A stretch of DNA of 64,000 nt from Kingdonia uniflora (taxonomy: Eukaryota; Streptophyta; Magnoliopsida; Ranunculales; Circaeasteraceae). The stretch covers positions 636,064-700,063 of the forward strand of contig JACGCM010002202.1 of NCBI GenBank assembly GCA_014058105.1, in the 5' to 3' direction. Below are positions 21,300 to 33,700 of this stretch, one piece after another. Made by a program: the position numbers and the translations under genes. The notes beneath the pieces are model-generated. The model did no database searches and was not told the origin of the DNA. It was given only the letters and a program-made list of their open reading frames with translations. Position 1 is the stretch's first letter; each line of letters starts with the position of its first letter.

Positions 21300-22610
21300 A
21301 CTTGTTGAATACATGTTGCCTTATCCTCAAAGATCTGTGTAGGATCGCAAGTAATGCTTCAAAGACCAAACTTGTCGGCTTCATGTAATGCTAGAATCTT
21401 TGAGTGATTCGATAAAGTTACAACCATGGTTTGTTTCACTGATCTCCATGAAATGGTTGTCTTACCATACATAAACACATAGCCTGTTTGCGAACGCGCT
21501 CTATATGGCTCTGACAGATATCCTGTATTGGCATATCTAACCAACTTAGATTTTCCATTCCAAGGATAAAATAATCCTAAGTCAATAGTGCCACGCCGAT
21601 ACTTCAGAAGGTGCTCCATACCTTTCTAGCGCCTCATGGTAGGCGCCGAACAATGCCTCACAAGCAAGTTTACTGTGAAAGATATATCCGGTCTAGTACA
21701 CCCCACAAAGTATAGCAGTACACCGATCGCTCCAAGGTAAGGCTTATCCGAACTAACTAATTCCTCCCCCTCATCAGGCGGGAAAAATTGGTTAGCCTTC
21801 ACATCTATTAATCTGACTTCCATGGGCGTACTCATAGGATGGGAAATCTCAAAACCAAATCTCTTAAGGATGCATTTTGTATGTCACTTGATGTACAAGA
21901 ATACCATTGCAAGGTGTTTGATCCGCAAATCGAGACAGAACTTGGTCTTTTCGAGGTCTTTCATTTCAAATTCCTTCTTAAGGTATTCCATGGCTCGTAT
22001 AATCTCCTCATGAGTCCTGATGATATTTAAATCATCCACATATACTGCCATGATTGGAAACCCTATCTCTGTCTTCCGTATGAAGATGCATGGACATATA
22101 TGATTATTTGTAAAGCCTTCTGCTCTCAAATATTCAGTCAACCTATTATGCCATATGAGCCCTGACTGTTTCATTAATCCATAGAGTACCTTATCCAATT
22201 TGTATTACGTACGTGTCTTTAACACTGGACTTTAATGCTTAATTCGGAAGCTTATACCCTTCTAGTAGCTTCATGTGAATGTCCGTAACAAATTTCCCAT
22301 ATAAATACCCTATTACTATATCTATTAGACGCATATTGGCATTGCTTACAATAACCGATAGACTGATTAGAAACCAAAATGTAATAGTGTCCATGACGGG
22401 AGAATAAGTATCATCAAAATCTATTCCAGGTCTCTAAGAGAAACCTTGGGCAACTAATCTAGAATTGTACCTTACGATCTCCCCGTCCTCATTACGTATC
22501 CTTATAAATACCCATTTATCACCGACTGGTCTTTTAGATTCATCCCGTCAAACAATCTTTCCAAAGACCTCACACTTTGCCTTTGCTACCAGGGGAGTAC
22601 ACCCCCTTAT
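21300..22610 (-). pseudogene. copia-R reverse transcriptase and RNase H remnant
   Basis: The minus strand reads CEVFGKIV, RLVAQGFS, IDFDDTYSPVMD (about 22575-22400), then LYGLMKQSGLIWHNRL and the catalytic box AVYVDDLNII (about 22045-22070). After that come EYLKKEFEMKDLEKTKFCL, IGVLLYFVGCTRPDISFTVN (about 21735-21665) and an RNase H part with GYLSEPYRARSQTGYVF (about 21530-21480) and ISWRSVKQ. These are standard copia RT-RNase H blocks. Stops and frameshifts are common. The integrase that should lie further right is missing; beyond the LINE insertion only gag/protease sequence is found. Confidence 0.85.
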
Positions 22611-22611
22611 G

Positions 22612-22722
22612 ATTTTATTTTTGGAGCCGTTAGCGGCTACTCTTTTTGTAAACACAATTACTTATGATTCGGCCCCGGTGGCGTTATGATATCACTCCCT
22701 TTTGCTTAAAAAAAAAGAATTA
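22612..22722 (+). repeat. Possible LINE 3' tail
   Basis: The stretch carries a short stem-loop (gccg-ttag-cggc at 22626-22637), a GC-rich segment ggccccggtggcg and an A-run (22708-22716). It resembles the 3' end of a heavily 5'-truncated LINE lying in the copia-R integrase/RT boundary. No target duplication was found, so this is tentative. Confidence 0.3.
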
Positions 22723-22734
22723 CCATCATATTAT

Positions 22735-22747
22735 GTGTTACATCTGG
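22735..22747 (+). repeat. Left 13-bp target duplication of the complete LINE
   Basis: gtgttacatctgg here is repeated exactly at 28373-28385, directly after the A-tail. It fixes the limits of the LINE. Confidence 0.95.
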
Positions 22748-22968
22748 GGACTACCATTTATATTCAACCAATGATCCCTAATAAGTAGGAAGTCCATTTC
22801 TGTTTCAGTGAAAAAATTCATCTCTCTAAATCGATCAACTACAACTTAATCAATCATTGTATCTGATTTATGTAATTAGCAATCAATCCGGGTTACAAAG
22901 AAATATTTTCTTTGTAGTTAGGGTTTGAAAACTGATTTAGGGTTTCTGGAAATTCTGAATTCAGATTA

Positions 22969-24356
22969 TGCTAGAAACTTAGGGCATGGAAGTTGGATAT
23001 GGAATCAAGGTTTGCTGCCCATGGAGATTCATGGGAGAAGTGAAGAAATTGGATGTACCGGGAACGCCGAAGGATGGTACAACATTTGAGTTGCAGATAA
23101 CACAACAGCAACATGAAGAACAGGTTATGGAGAATGCATCTCTCCATGGTAAAATCCCTAAGTAGGGAAGCGGGGAGATACTCTGTTCGTCTCAATTCCT
23201 ATAGGAGAGGTTGCTATTGGGGTGTCACAATTCAAGTATAGCTTGATAGGCCGGTTGGATCTTCAGAAGGTGAAATTTACAGATGTTCAGGAATACGCAA
23301 GAAACAAATGGAAAATCTCGGATCAATGAAATTGATAAAATTTACGTATGGAGTCATCGACCTTGGACAGTAGAGAAGATGCCAATGAGATTGATGCCTT
23401 GGAGTCTTTTTTTCTCGGTTGATAACCACAATAACACGAATGCTCTCATTTGGTGCAAATTTCTGGGATTATCAAGCGAACTATGAAGTCCGAAGATTGT
23501 TTTATCGTTGGGGAAGACTTTGGGTAGACCAATTCAGCTAGACCATTCCACACTTAATCATGATTATGAATACCAGGCTAGTATTCTGGTTGATATTGAT
23601 CTGTCACAGCCTATTCCCAATCATGTTTTTATCGACATTGAGGGAAAAATGATAAATCAAGAGATTATACTTCATAGGGTACCCAAATTCTGCAATCATT
23701 GCAAGAATGTTGGGCATTGCATTGCGGAGTGTAAGGTGATAAAAAGAGTATTCAGAGGCGAACAGAACCAAGCGCCAAAGAGCAATAAAAATCCTAGAAT
23801 CATGAAGAGCAAGGGAAAACCCGATCCGCCTATAACAGAAGTACCGAGCAAGAGGGAGAAGAATAAGAAAGTACAAAGTACTAGTCCACCGAACAAACAT
23901 ACATATTTTACAGAGTCTACTGCAGGAAATGGTACGAGTGATATGACATTGGGAGAATGGTTAGCTATCAAAGGAAGAAGAGGTAGAAGTGAATCACCAA
24001 AATCTAAAACCAATGTACAACTTTGAGATAAAGAGTCGACCAACAAATCTTATGCTCTTAGTGAAGGGGACAGTGTGGAACAAGAAAAGCTTACTGATAT
24101 GGGAATGGAAGAGGTCAAAAGTTAGAAGAATTTGAATGACAGTAACAGCAAGAGGGTCACACAACATAGTGAAGGAGTAAACTCTGGAGAACAGTACAGT
24201 CCAGTTGAGGAGGTGAGGAAACTGCTTAATCCGGGGAGTTGGGCTGACATTATGAAAGAAGAAGAACAAGACTTATTACCAAATCAAATAATTAGAGGGG
24301 GGAGAGTTTATACAATGGAACTGGGGATAACACGAGATAATTTAGGTTTACAATGA
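22969..24356 (+). pseudogene. LINE ORF1 (RNA-binding, CCHC zinc knuckle)
   Basis: The clearest part (23508-24026) reads GKTLGRPIQLDHSTLNHDY, ILVDIDLSQPIPNHVFIDI and the knuckle CNHCKNVGHCIAEC (about 23691-23735). These are the usual C-terminal blocks of plant L1 ORF1. A basic, charged tail follows. The same frame continues past stops at about 24024 and 24123 to the TGA at 24354-24356. The N-terminal DUF4283-like part (about 22970-23500) is recognisable only in pieces and is broken by stops. ORF1 proteins coat LINE RNA. Confidence 0.75.
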
Positions 24357-27300
24357 AAGCTCTTTTCTGGAATGCTAGAGGACTGGGGAACAAGAATACA
24401 ATGATATACATCAGGAAAAAAATTGTGGAGCTGAATCCTAACATAATTGGGTTTGCAGAACCAAAAATTTTTGTGAAGGGATTTCGTATTTTAGGTTACA
24501 ATAGCATTATTATCAACAATGAAGAGGGGGCGAATAAAAGAAATATTTGGATTCTCTGGAAGGAGGGTCTCCCGAATCTGAGTGTGATTATGAGTAAAAA
24601 TCAACATATATCTATAGTTTTTATGGAGTGTTTATTCACATTTGTTCATGCAGATTGTCTGCGGTTTTACATAGCAGAACTTTGGAGCCAGATGTTACAA
24701 ATTTCTAGTAATAATCAATTACTGTGCTTTGTATTGGGGATTTTAATACAATTATAAGAATGTCAGAAAAAAGGGAAGGAAACCTCCTTGTCGTCGAGCA
24801 GTAGCAGAATTTTTAGATGTGATAAATACAGCTTATCTTTCAGAAAGTATTACATTTGGGATTACGTATACCTGGTGTAATGGACAAAAAGGGGTAATGT
24901 GAATTTTGAGTGTGCTAGATAGAAGCCTTATCAATGATTGATGGAATGCCAAATTCCAAAATTGGAAGGTAAAGGTGTTTACTCGCACCAAGTCTGACCA
25001 TTCTCTTCTTTTTGGGGAGTGTAATGAAATAGCTAAACCGCGTAACATTCCATTCCGATATATCCAGTCTTGGAGCAAGGAGCAAAGCTTTAGAGAAGTG
25101 GTTGAGAATAGTTGGAATCAGACTTTGTATGCAGCCCCTCTTTTCGCAATAATGCTAAAACTCAAGAGACTGAAGATGGTGATTAAAATTAGGAAAATAC
25201 ATGTACTTGATAAATCTGTTCGTAACAAGAAGGAGCTAGAGAGAGAGATTCTTCAGCTGCAAATTTGGTAAGAAGATGATGAGACAAATGATCTTCTGAA
25301 TTTACAGATGCTAAACAAATCCAAAGAACTGGGAATAATTGAGGAGAAGGAGGAGGAAGACTGGAGACAAAGATCTAGAATCAAATGGTTATTTGCTGGG
25401 GGTCGAAACACTTCCTTTTTTCATCATTCTGCGCAAATAAAAAGGGTCAAGTCATCTATTATGGAAATTAAAGACCAAAATGGGGTGGTGCTCTCTAATT
25501 AGAACAACATTAAAGACTATATTCTCACTTACTATGAGGAAAAGTTTGCAAGACATGATGTGATAGAATGTCCGGAATTATTTACCCATAACGAAGTATT
25601 TGTTTTGCAGGAAAAAAACCATTGTCTCTCAGGTATTGCTAATGAGGAGGAAATTCGTAATGCAGTCTTTTCTCTAGATGGACAAAGTTTACCTGGGCCG
25701 GATAGATTTTTTGGAGCATTCTTTAGAACATATTGGGATATTATTGGGGAGGATATTGTGAAAGGCATATCTTTTTTCTTCAGGGATGGAGCTGTTCCAG
25801 TAAACTTCAACTTGAACCTTATAGTGCTGATCCCTAAGGTAAAGAAACCTTCTTATGTGAAAGACTATAGGCCTATCTGCCTTAGCAATTTTAGGTTCAA
25901 AATTATCATGAAGATTCTTGCCACAAGGCTCTCTCTGATTGCGTCAAGAATAATCTCCACAAAACAAAGCGCATTTATACCTAATAGAAGCATACAAAAT
26001 AATGTTTGCATGGCTTCAAATTTGGTAAATGAGATGGAAACGAAAAGACAATGGGGGAACGTTGGGTTAAAGCTTGGTATTACCCAAGCATATGACACGA
26101 TGAGTTGGGATTTTTTGATCAAAATTCTCCGATCATTTGGGTTTTGCAATTCTTTTTGCAATTGGATCCTAACTATTATTAACACAGAAATAATATCTAT
26201 CTCCATAAATGGCAGTCCTTCTGGATACTTCAAAGCGTACAGGGGTCTTAAACAAGGTGATCTACTCTCTCCGCTGCTTTTTGCTATTGCTGAAGATATA
26301 CTCAGCTCTAATCTTAAGTTCATGGTGGGACAAAAGATGATCAATCCCTTGGTTAGGATAAAAGGTAGTACTAGTCCTAGTCACCTTTTTTTTGCTGACG
26401 AAATTTTTTTGTTTGTCAATAGAGCTGCCAAATGTTTAAGAAATCTGCACAAAGTACTTTTAAACTATCAACTTGCGTCAAGGCAGATGGTTAGTATTGA
26501 AAAAATAAAATATTCATTGGTCACATTCCTCACTATAGAAGAAATGAGGTTATTGATATGTTTGGGTTTCGAGAAGGACGATTCCCAGAGACTTACCTTG
26601 GAATTCTACTGGTACAAGGACGGGTAACGAAAAGTACTATAACACCTCTTTTGGAAAAAATTAGGAAGAGAGCGAGCAATTGGAATGGGAGAATGCTATC
26701 ATTTCAAGGGAGAGTAGTTCTAGCCAAATCTATATTAACTAGTATTCCAATTTATAATATGGCTATTTACAAATGGCCTCAGTCATTAATTAAAGAAGGG
26801 GATGCTATTATTTGAAACTTTATTTGGATTGGAGATCCTACAAAGAGAAAGGGGATCACGCTTCGTTGGGAAAAATTGTGCAAACTGGTTAAAGAAGGTG
26901 GCCTGAGAATAAGAAGTCTAAAAGAGGTTAACAATGCAATGCTATGTAAATTAAACTGGATCTTCATGCGAAGAGAAGAACCATGGCACAAATGATCTAT
27001 GCTAAATTCCATACAAAGAGTGGGGACATGATCAAATATCATAAGAGTGCCTCGGTCTAGTCGGGAATCAAATTTGCGGAACCGATTACCAAACAGTTTA
27101 TAGGATGGATTATTGAAAATGGTAAAAAGATCGACATTTGGTGAGACACTTGGGCTACTTCCATTCCGCTACGAGAACACATAGACCTTCCAAATCATCT
27201 TTGAAAACTATGTACAGCCAAGGTCAGTGACTTCATTAATCCTGATGGTTGGAACTTTACTACAGATATCTCGCTCGCACTCTTGGCTATGGGTATAAAC

Positions 27301-28260
27301 ATTTCAAGTATTACTTGCAACCCAAATTCAGAAGATATTCAAATCTGGAAACCGGATACATGGTGACTTTTCAGTCAAAAATGCTTTCGAAAGTACTCGT
27401 GATTGTCTAGACACAGCTTGGTGGTGGAAGTATTCTTGGTTACAATTCCTACACCCAGGTCTTAGTGGATTTGCATGGAAACTTATGAACCAAATATTGC
27501 CTACTGATGACTTGATTCAAAGGAATGGAATTCAGTTTGTCTCCATCTGCACTCACTGTGGTCTCACAGCTGAATCAGCGAACCATTTATTCTTCGAATG
27601 CAATGTAGCGAAAGTGCTTTGGAGTTGGGCAACAAGTACGTTCAACATTGATGTTGTTGCTTAGAACGATAGCTAGAAACAGATTTTAGACAAAAGCAAA
27701 GCGCTGAGTTTATACCTAAAGATTAAAATGGGTAAAGCTCTGGAGATTAAAAGCTGCATGTGGATGCTTCCTAATGAGAACAAAATTAAATTATGCAGTG
27801 ACGGTTCGGCGTTGGGAAATCCGGGTCCTTCTGGCATTGGAATTGTTTATAGAGATTGGGAAGGCAGAGTCCTAGGAACGTTCTGCAAAGCAGTTGGAAT
27901 AACAACCAATTTCATGGCTGAAGTTAATGCTATCATAGACGGGGTGGAAAAATCGGTACACCGAGGATGGAAAAACCTGTGGATTGTTTCAGACTCCATG
28001 ACAGCAATCAATGCTTTCGTCACGCAGAAAATACCTTAAAAATTCATAAATAAATGGACACAAATACTCAACTCTATACAAGCAATCAGATTCAGCGCAA
28101 CATGATGAGAAGCAAATTTTTCGGTAGATACAATGTTTAAAAGAGGATCCAGAGAGAGCATACTCTTTGAGGAATGGACTGAGGGAAGACCGGAACTCCT
28201 TACAAGGATTGAAGACCCCTACACGAAATACTTTAGATTTTGTTGATATCTGTAGTTTTG
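24353..28260 (+). pseudogene. LINE ORF2 (endonuclease, RT, zf-RVT, RNase H)
   Basis: The start ATG at 24353 opens an endonuclease MKALFWNARGLGNKNTM with IIGFAEPKI. The RT (25560-26627) has LIPKVKKPSYVKDYRPICL, SAFIPNRSIQNNV, GLKQGDLLSPLLF and FADEIFLF. Two changes hit catalytic acidic residues: KLGITQAYD where KLD is usual, and FADE where FADD is usual. A zf-RVT region (about 27390-27640) has ICTHCGLTAESANHLFFEC. The RNase H part (27728-28039) has LCSDGSALGNPGPSGIG and IVSDSMTAINAF. Numerous stops (for example 24757, 26627, 26815) break it. Confidence 0.9.
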
Positions 28261-28288
28261 TAGTTTTCTTGTGGTTATTTTGGGCTCT

Positions 28289-28308
28289 CCTCGTCTAACT
28301 AGACGAGG
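28289..28308 (+). other. Perfect inverted repeat in LINE 3' UTR
   Basis: Two 9-base arms, cctcgtcta and tagacgagg, are separated by two bases, about 60 bp before the A-tail. In some LINEs a 3' stem-loop is recognised by the element's own reverse transcriptase; the role here is inferred from position. Confidence 0.6.
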
Positions 28309-28385
28309 TCCCCTAGTTTGTAAAGGCTGTTTCGTTTGTTATAAAATCTAAATCTTTTGCAAAAAAAAAAAAGTGTTACATCTGG

Positions 28386-29650
28386 CCCTTCATAGCTCCC
28401 AAGCAATGAAGGAAGGTAATACACCTTTTATGATCCCCGTTTGGGTATTACTAGGTCGTGTGATTAGCTTCCCTTGCGAGCAAGCTTTGCACGGTATATT
28501 GCGTAAAATCGGGATCTTTTGTCACTCCGTTGAGTTACCCGTTGTGTTTTTGGTAATTTTCCTTATTGGAGAAAAGTTTGTAATAACATATGTTTCGACA
28601 ACCCTTATCTTCGTAGAGAATAATCCAGAGGAATGTCATGGACAACGTTCCAAAACAATTTTTTGACCCTTAACCATCGATATAATGCACAAGTCAACCT
28701 TGTCATTGTTTATCATGGTTTCCACTTGATAGCCACTGGAATGTCTATCTTTAAAACTTAGTAGATTTCTATTCGAGTTATTCGAATATAAGGCATGGTC
28801 GATTTGTAAAATCGTACTGTTCGGGAACATAGCAATGGCCTGGCCACAACCCTCCACCATATTTGACGCAGGTTTTGGCCTCACCACCTCACGAAGTTAA
28901 AGTCGAAAATAATAATTTCTCTTGAAGTATAGTATGTGTGGTCCCACTATCTATTATATATGTGAACCCTGTTTTATAATCATCAATTAACATCTTGTGG
29001 GCAAACATATCCCTTTTTATTTCTCTACATTTGATAAGATAGATCAAACATTACATACTTATTAATAAATTCCGATAGAAAATAACTACGAGCTATGTAA
29101 ACATGTAGAACAACTCACGTAGATATAACCTCGATACAATAATTTATTATTATTATTCTTTTTTTAAAAACCAAATTGTACAGAAATATAATGCAGAAAA
29201 ATAAGATACTCCCTTATGGAGACTTAAGTACTAAACCGAAATAAACTAAGTACGAAAAATAGGGAAAGGCTAAAATTGTTTGTCATATATCGCTGGTCTA
29301 ACTACTGGGTTGCGCCTCTGTTCCTCAAACACGCTTCCATCCATCCGTTATCTATTTCCATGGTTTATTTTCCTTGTCCAGACTCTTTATTATCTCTAAT
29401 GATAGAAGAGCCCCTTCTAGATGTACCCCTTGACTCAAAAAAGTTTTCAACGATTTAAATAAGTTATCAGTCGGGTTCATCATGATCCATGCTACCGCAT
29501 TTATAGGAACCTTCAACTGGTCTTGGCCAACGGACCCTAAGAATTACTAACCAATATAAAATTGCTAGGTAATTTGGGATTAATGTAGTAAAATAACTCT
29601 ATAATATCTTTCATAGTAAATCCTCAATCCATCTGTATGAGTGGATTAGG
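28386..29650 (-). pseudogene. copia-R gag zinc knuckle and protease remnant
   Basis: The minus strand reads a gag-type fragment with YKCGSMDH (about 29495-29465, first cysteine lost). It is followed by basic sequence, then a stretch near 28960-28900 corresponding to a copia protease (GFTYI...DSGTTHT-like, degraded). After that comes an 80-codon open piece (28887-28636) with MVRPKPASNMVEGCGQAIAM and RNLLSFKDRHSSGY. Right of about 29650 the gag reading can no longer be followed. Copia order places this upstream of the RT at 22610, with the integrase lacking. Confidence 0.6.
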
Positions 29651-30743
29651 ATACTAGGCACGAAAAAACATGGGTTGAAATGTTTCCCTTAATGTTCCCC
29701 TAAAACCCCCCGTAAAATGTACCCTCCGTGGTCAAATTATGGTTAATAGGTGTGATTGTAGCGTAAATAAGTCTATGTATTTGGTTAAGCCCACATTGTC
29801 AATCGTCATTGTCAACATGGTCAAACTTTTAAAACTTAGTTTAGCATCATAGTTAACCCTTGTGGTTAATTAATTAAGGTACAACCGAATAATATTCCCA
29901 TGTTATCTCTCTTAATATATAGATATCCATAAATACCATTTTCTACTCCCATAGCATTCAAAGCGAGAATCTTCCTCAATTGTCCTATGTGTTTATCAAA
30001 CATTCTCGTTATGAGGCGTGGTGATGAGAATGTAGGGTTACTTTCAACTACCCAAATAAATGATCACAAACGCGGTAAGAGAAGACTTTGTGTTTAGGGT
30101 CAATTTGGAATATTTAAGAATTGTGTGAATAAAAAAGAACACAGCCAGCTCCAACTGCTGACCGTGAACCGTGTGAAGTAGTGTTCCATATAGTACACCA
30201 TCCAATGACCTCTAGATACGATCGATATCTTCTTTGGCACTGATGGAAACCATTGACGGTCTAAAATTTAAAAGATTAGGGCAATACCTTAACAAAAATT
30301 TCATTTTAGTTTTCAAGCAAGTAACACCACATTTTCTCCTAAATGCTAGACACAGTTATGCTCAGCTAATTAGTACTACCTAATTGTCATATTAAGAAAT
30401 TATAAATGCGAAGGTCGTCGATCTCATTACAGAAGACTAACTAATGAGACCTCATTAGGCAGATTTACTCTGAAACTCAAGCATTGAACACAAGAGAAGA
30501 AGAGTTGTTTCCAACTGTTGTTCCTTCCCTCATCATCAAGTAAAGGTAAACACAAATCTCAACCATTTAGTTGATAGCAAATATTGGAACATGTTTCTTA
30601 GTTATAAAGTTTAGCCTCTAGAGTTTTTCTTTTCTCCATTTGTAATATTAGGGTTTAGTTGTGTTGTATGTATATTTCTTTCAAGTTGTATATATGTGTA
30701 GTGATATTTATTCAACTGTTTTTCATCTACTAGAGCAACAACA
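29651..30743 (+). promoter_or_regulatory. Upstream region and 5' leader of the NLR gene
   Basis: No coding sequence was recognised. Near the gene, aaag|gtaaac at 30545/30546 and ctactag at 30733 look like a donor and acceptor, which would make a leader intron of about 190 bp. The first leader exon would be about 30440-30545. The start context is caacaacaATGGAG. The sequence is AT-rich and the transcription start is not fixed. The join to the copia-R gag remnant at about 29650 has no visible boundary repeat. Confidence 0.45.
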
Positions 30744-33700
30744 ATGGAGATCGCTGGTATCCCTGCTCCTTCTGCTATAAACCTTGCCAAGTCTTCTGTT
30801 ATTCTAGCTTCTCATCATATCAGCTATCTTTTTTGTTTCAAGAAATATGTCAACGACCTTCAAAGCAAAGTGCAGGGTAATCTGCTAAGGCTGGAAAATG
30901 ATGTTAAAAGAAAAGTCGATTTGGCCCGAAATAATGGAGACGTGATCCACGACGTTGTTCAACACTGGATAGTGGAGGTGGACAAGTTTCGAGAGGAAGT
31001 GGTGGAATTGCAACGTCAAGCTGGAGAGATCAAAAGCTGTTTCAAAGGGTGGTGTTTTGCTCGTTATCGCCTTGGCAAAGAGTCAAAGAAGAAGATCGTC
31101 ATCGTTGACAAGCTCCTTATCGAGGGGAGACACTTCGACAGTGTATCAAATCCTGGACCTGTCCTACCTAGAGTAGCAGAACATTTTGATGTTTTTGCAT
31201 CAAGAGAAGCCACCAAGAAGCAAGTCATTCAAGCATTGATGGATGATAAAACCAACTTGATCGGGATTTACGGAATGGGAGGGGTTGGCAAAACGACCTT
31301 GATGAAGGAAATACGTAAAAAAGTCGAAGAAACAAAGCTTTTTGATAAGGTTGTGTTTGCAACGGTTTCTCAAAACCCCGACTTGAGAGGGATCCAAACA
31401 CAAATTGCAGAGAGCTTGGGCATGGAAATCAAAGAACAAAGCATAGCAGCAAGGGCCGCAAAACTGTCGGCGAGATTGAAACAAGAAAAAAGTATCCTTC
31501 TAATGTTGGACGATCTATGGAGGAGATTGGAATTAACTGATGTGGGAATAGACCTTGATGAGGTCAATTGCAAAGTGATTATCACCTCAAGGGGATTAGA
31601 TGTATGTAATTCCATGAAGACCGCAAAGAACATTGACGTCAAGGTACTATCAAAGAACGATTCCCTCGAGCTATTTCGACAGGAAGTTGGTGATGTAGAC
31701 TCCGATGCCCTGCGTGAGATGTCCGAGAAAATCGTTAATGAATGTGGAGGGTTGCCTTTAGCGATTGTTACACTTGCAAGAGCTTTGAGAAAGGAGGACA
31801 AAGGCGTTTGGACTGATGTTATTCGACAGCTAAAGAAGTCCACGTACGAAGGTCTGGATCCCGTCAAGACTTCGATAAGAGTGAGCTACGACTTCTTGAA
31901 ATCAAGCAAAACCAAACTATGTTTCTTGCATTGTGCCTTGTTTCCTGAAGACCACAAGGTGACAATGGATGCACTTGTAGGGTACGCGATGGGGGAGGAC
32001 TTACTTGGAGATGTAGAAACTTTGAGCGAAGCAAGGGGAAACCTGCGTATTATGTTGAATTCACTCGTATCTTCTGGGTTGCTGTTGAAAGGGGACGATG
32101 AAGGATATGTAATGATGCACGATATAGTTCGTGCTACTGCAATCTCGATAGCTGGTGAAAACAGAAACGAGTCAATCATGCGTGCTGGGTCGGGACTGCA
32201 AAAATGGCCAAAACTAAAAGAACCGGGGAAGTGTTTGCGATTGTCGTTGATGAGTAATGATATCTGTGAGATCTCTGCTGATACACCAGATTGCTCGCAA
32301 CTCCTGACTCTAGCTTTGGCATGTAACAGGTCGTTGGCGGATATTTCAGAAGGGTTCATTGAAGGTATGAAACGTCTTGCAACTTTAGATTTGAGCGACA
32401 TTGGTATCTCTTCTCTACCGCAATCGCTTTCATCTCTTAATAATTGTCTTCGATCACTGTATTTGGACAATTGCACCAAATTACAAGATATATCTGTGAT
32501 TGGGAATCTGAAGACGCTCGAAATACTTAGTTTACAAAGAACTATTGGAATTTCGAGGTTGCCTGAAGAAATAAGCGGATTGACGAATTTAAAGATGTTG
32601 GACTTGACGGAAAACTGGAATCTTAAATGTATCCCACCTAAGGTGATATCAAGCTTGTGTAGCTTGGAAGAGTTGTACGTGAAGAAAAGCTTTGGTGGGT
32701 GGGAGATTGAAGGAAGCGGATATAATGCTAGTTTAGCTGAAGTGGCATCCTTGACTAAATTAACTAGTTTGTACTTGGATATACAAAATGACAAATGGTT
32801 GTCCACAGATATTGGGCCGTGTCATCACTGGGGGAACCTAGAAAAGTTCCACACAGGTGTGGGAGGTTCTGCGTCGAGTACAACACCCAAATCCGAAAGG
32901 TGTGTGAGCCTTAGCACAAGCTCAGATTCTTTCCCAGTTGCGGCTTGGGTCAATGTTTTAATGGGAAGAACTTATGATCTAGTTCTAAATTATAGTAAGG
33001 GTTCAGTCAATGTTTCACAGCTCAATCCAAAGGGGAAATGGAACAAGTTGAAATCTCTTACTATTTCTGACTGCATGTTCCCGAATTTGGAGGTTTTGGA
33101 TCTTAGGAACATGTTTAGATTGAAGGCAATCTGGAATGGGCAACTTGTAGAAAGGTCCTTTGAAAAATTGAAAGTCCTAAGGATCAATTCTTGTGGCGAA
33201 TTAGTGAATGTTCTGCCGTTTCTGTTGTGGACAAGGCTGCAAAATCTCGAAGAAATCCATATATCATATTGCCCGAAATTAGAAAAAGTATTTGAGTCGG
33301 ACGGTTTTGAGGATGGGCCTGCTAGCATTCTCAAGTTAAGATCTATAAAAGTGCTGTCTTTACCTAGCGTGATGTCGATATGGAAGGAAGTCGTCCCACT
33401 CGTCAGACTCGAAAGCCTCAAAATACTGGAAGTGATTGATTGTCCAAACTTAAGTTCGAGGCACCTCTTCCCATCAGTGGCATTTGCACAAAGATTCCAA
33501 AGATTGGAGGAGCTTGAAGTAAGTTCGTGCCACCAATTCATAAAATTAATAGCAGAGGAAGCGGAAGGGATGGAAATCAAATCTTGTCCAATCAACTTTA
33601 TTGCTTTGCCTCCAATCTTCTCCAACCTAAAAGCGCTACATATCAGAGACTACAATGGCTTGAAGTACATCTTTCCGATTCAAATATTACGAGGTCTCCT

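Larger units (their letters stand above)
22748..28372 (+). mobile_element. Near full-length L1-type LINE (two ORFs, RNase H domain)
   Basis: Flanked by the perfect 13-bp duplication gtgttacatctgg and ended by a 12-base A-tail (28361-28372). Order: 5' region, ORF1 with CCHC knuckle, ORF2 with endonuclease, reverse transcriptase, zf-RVT and RNase H, and a 3' untranslated region with a palindrome. ORF1 stop and ORF2 start overlap as ATGA at 24353-24356. It landed in the copia-R internal region. Stops in both ORFs and changed catalytic residues show it is inactive. Confidence 0.95.

Noticed and set aside
22612..22722. Firm call of a second LINE in copia-R
   Set aside because: Only a short stem, a GC stretch and an A-run; no target duplication, so kept as a low-confidence repeat.
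31886..32806. 306-codon minus-strand open frame in the NLR gene
   Set aside because: Antisense shadow of the well-supported NLR coding sequence; composition is that of reversed LRR codons.
32990..33625. 211-codon minus-strand open frame in the NLR gene
   Set aside because: Also an antisense shadow of the LRR region with no recognisable domain.
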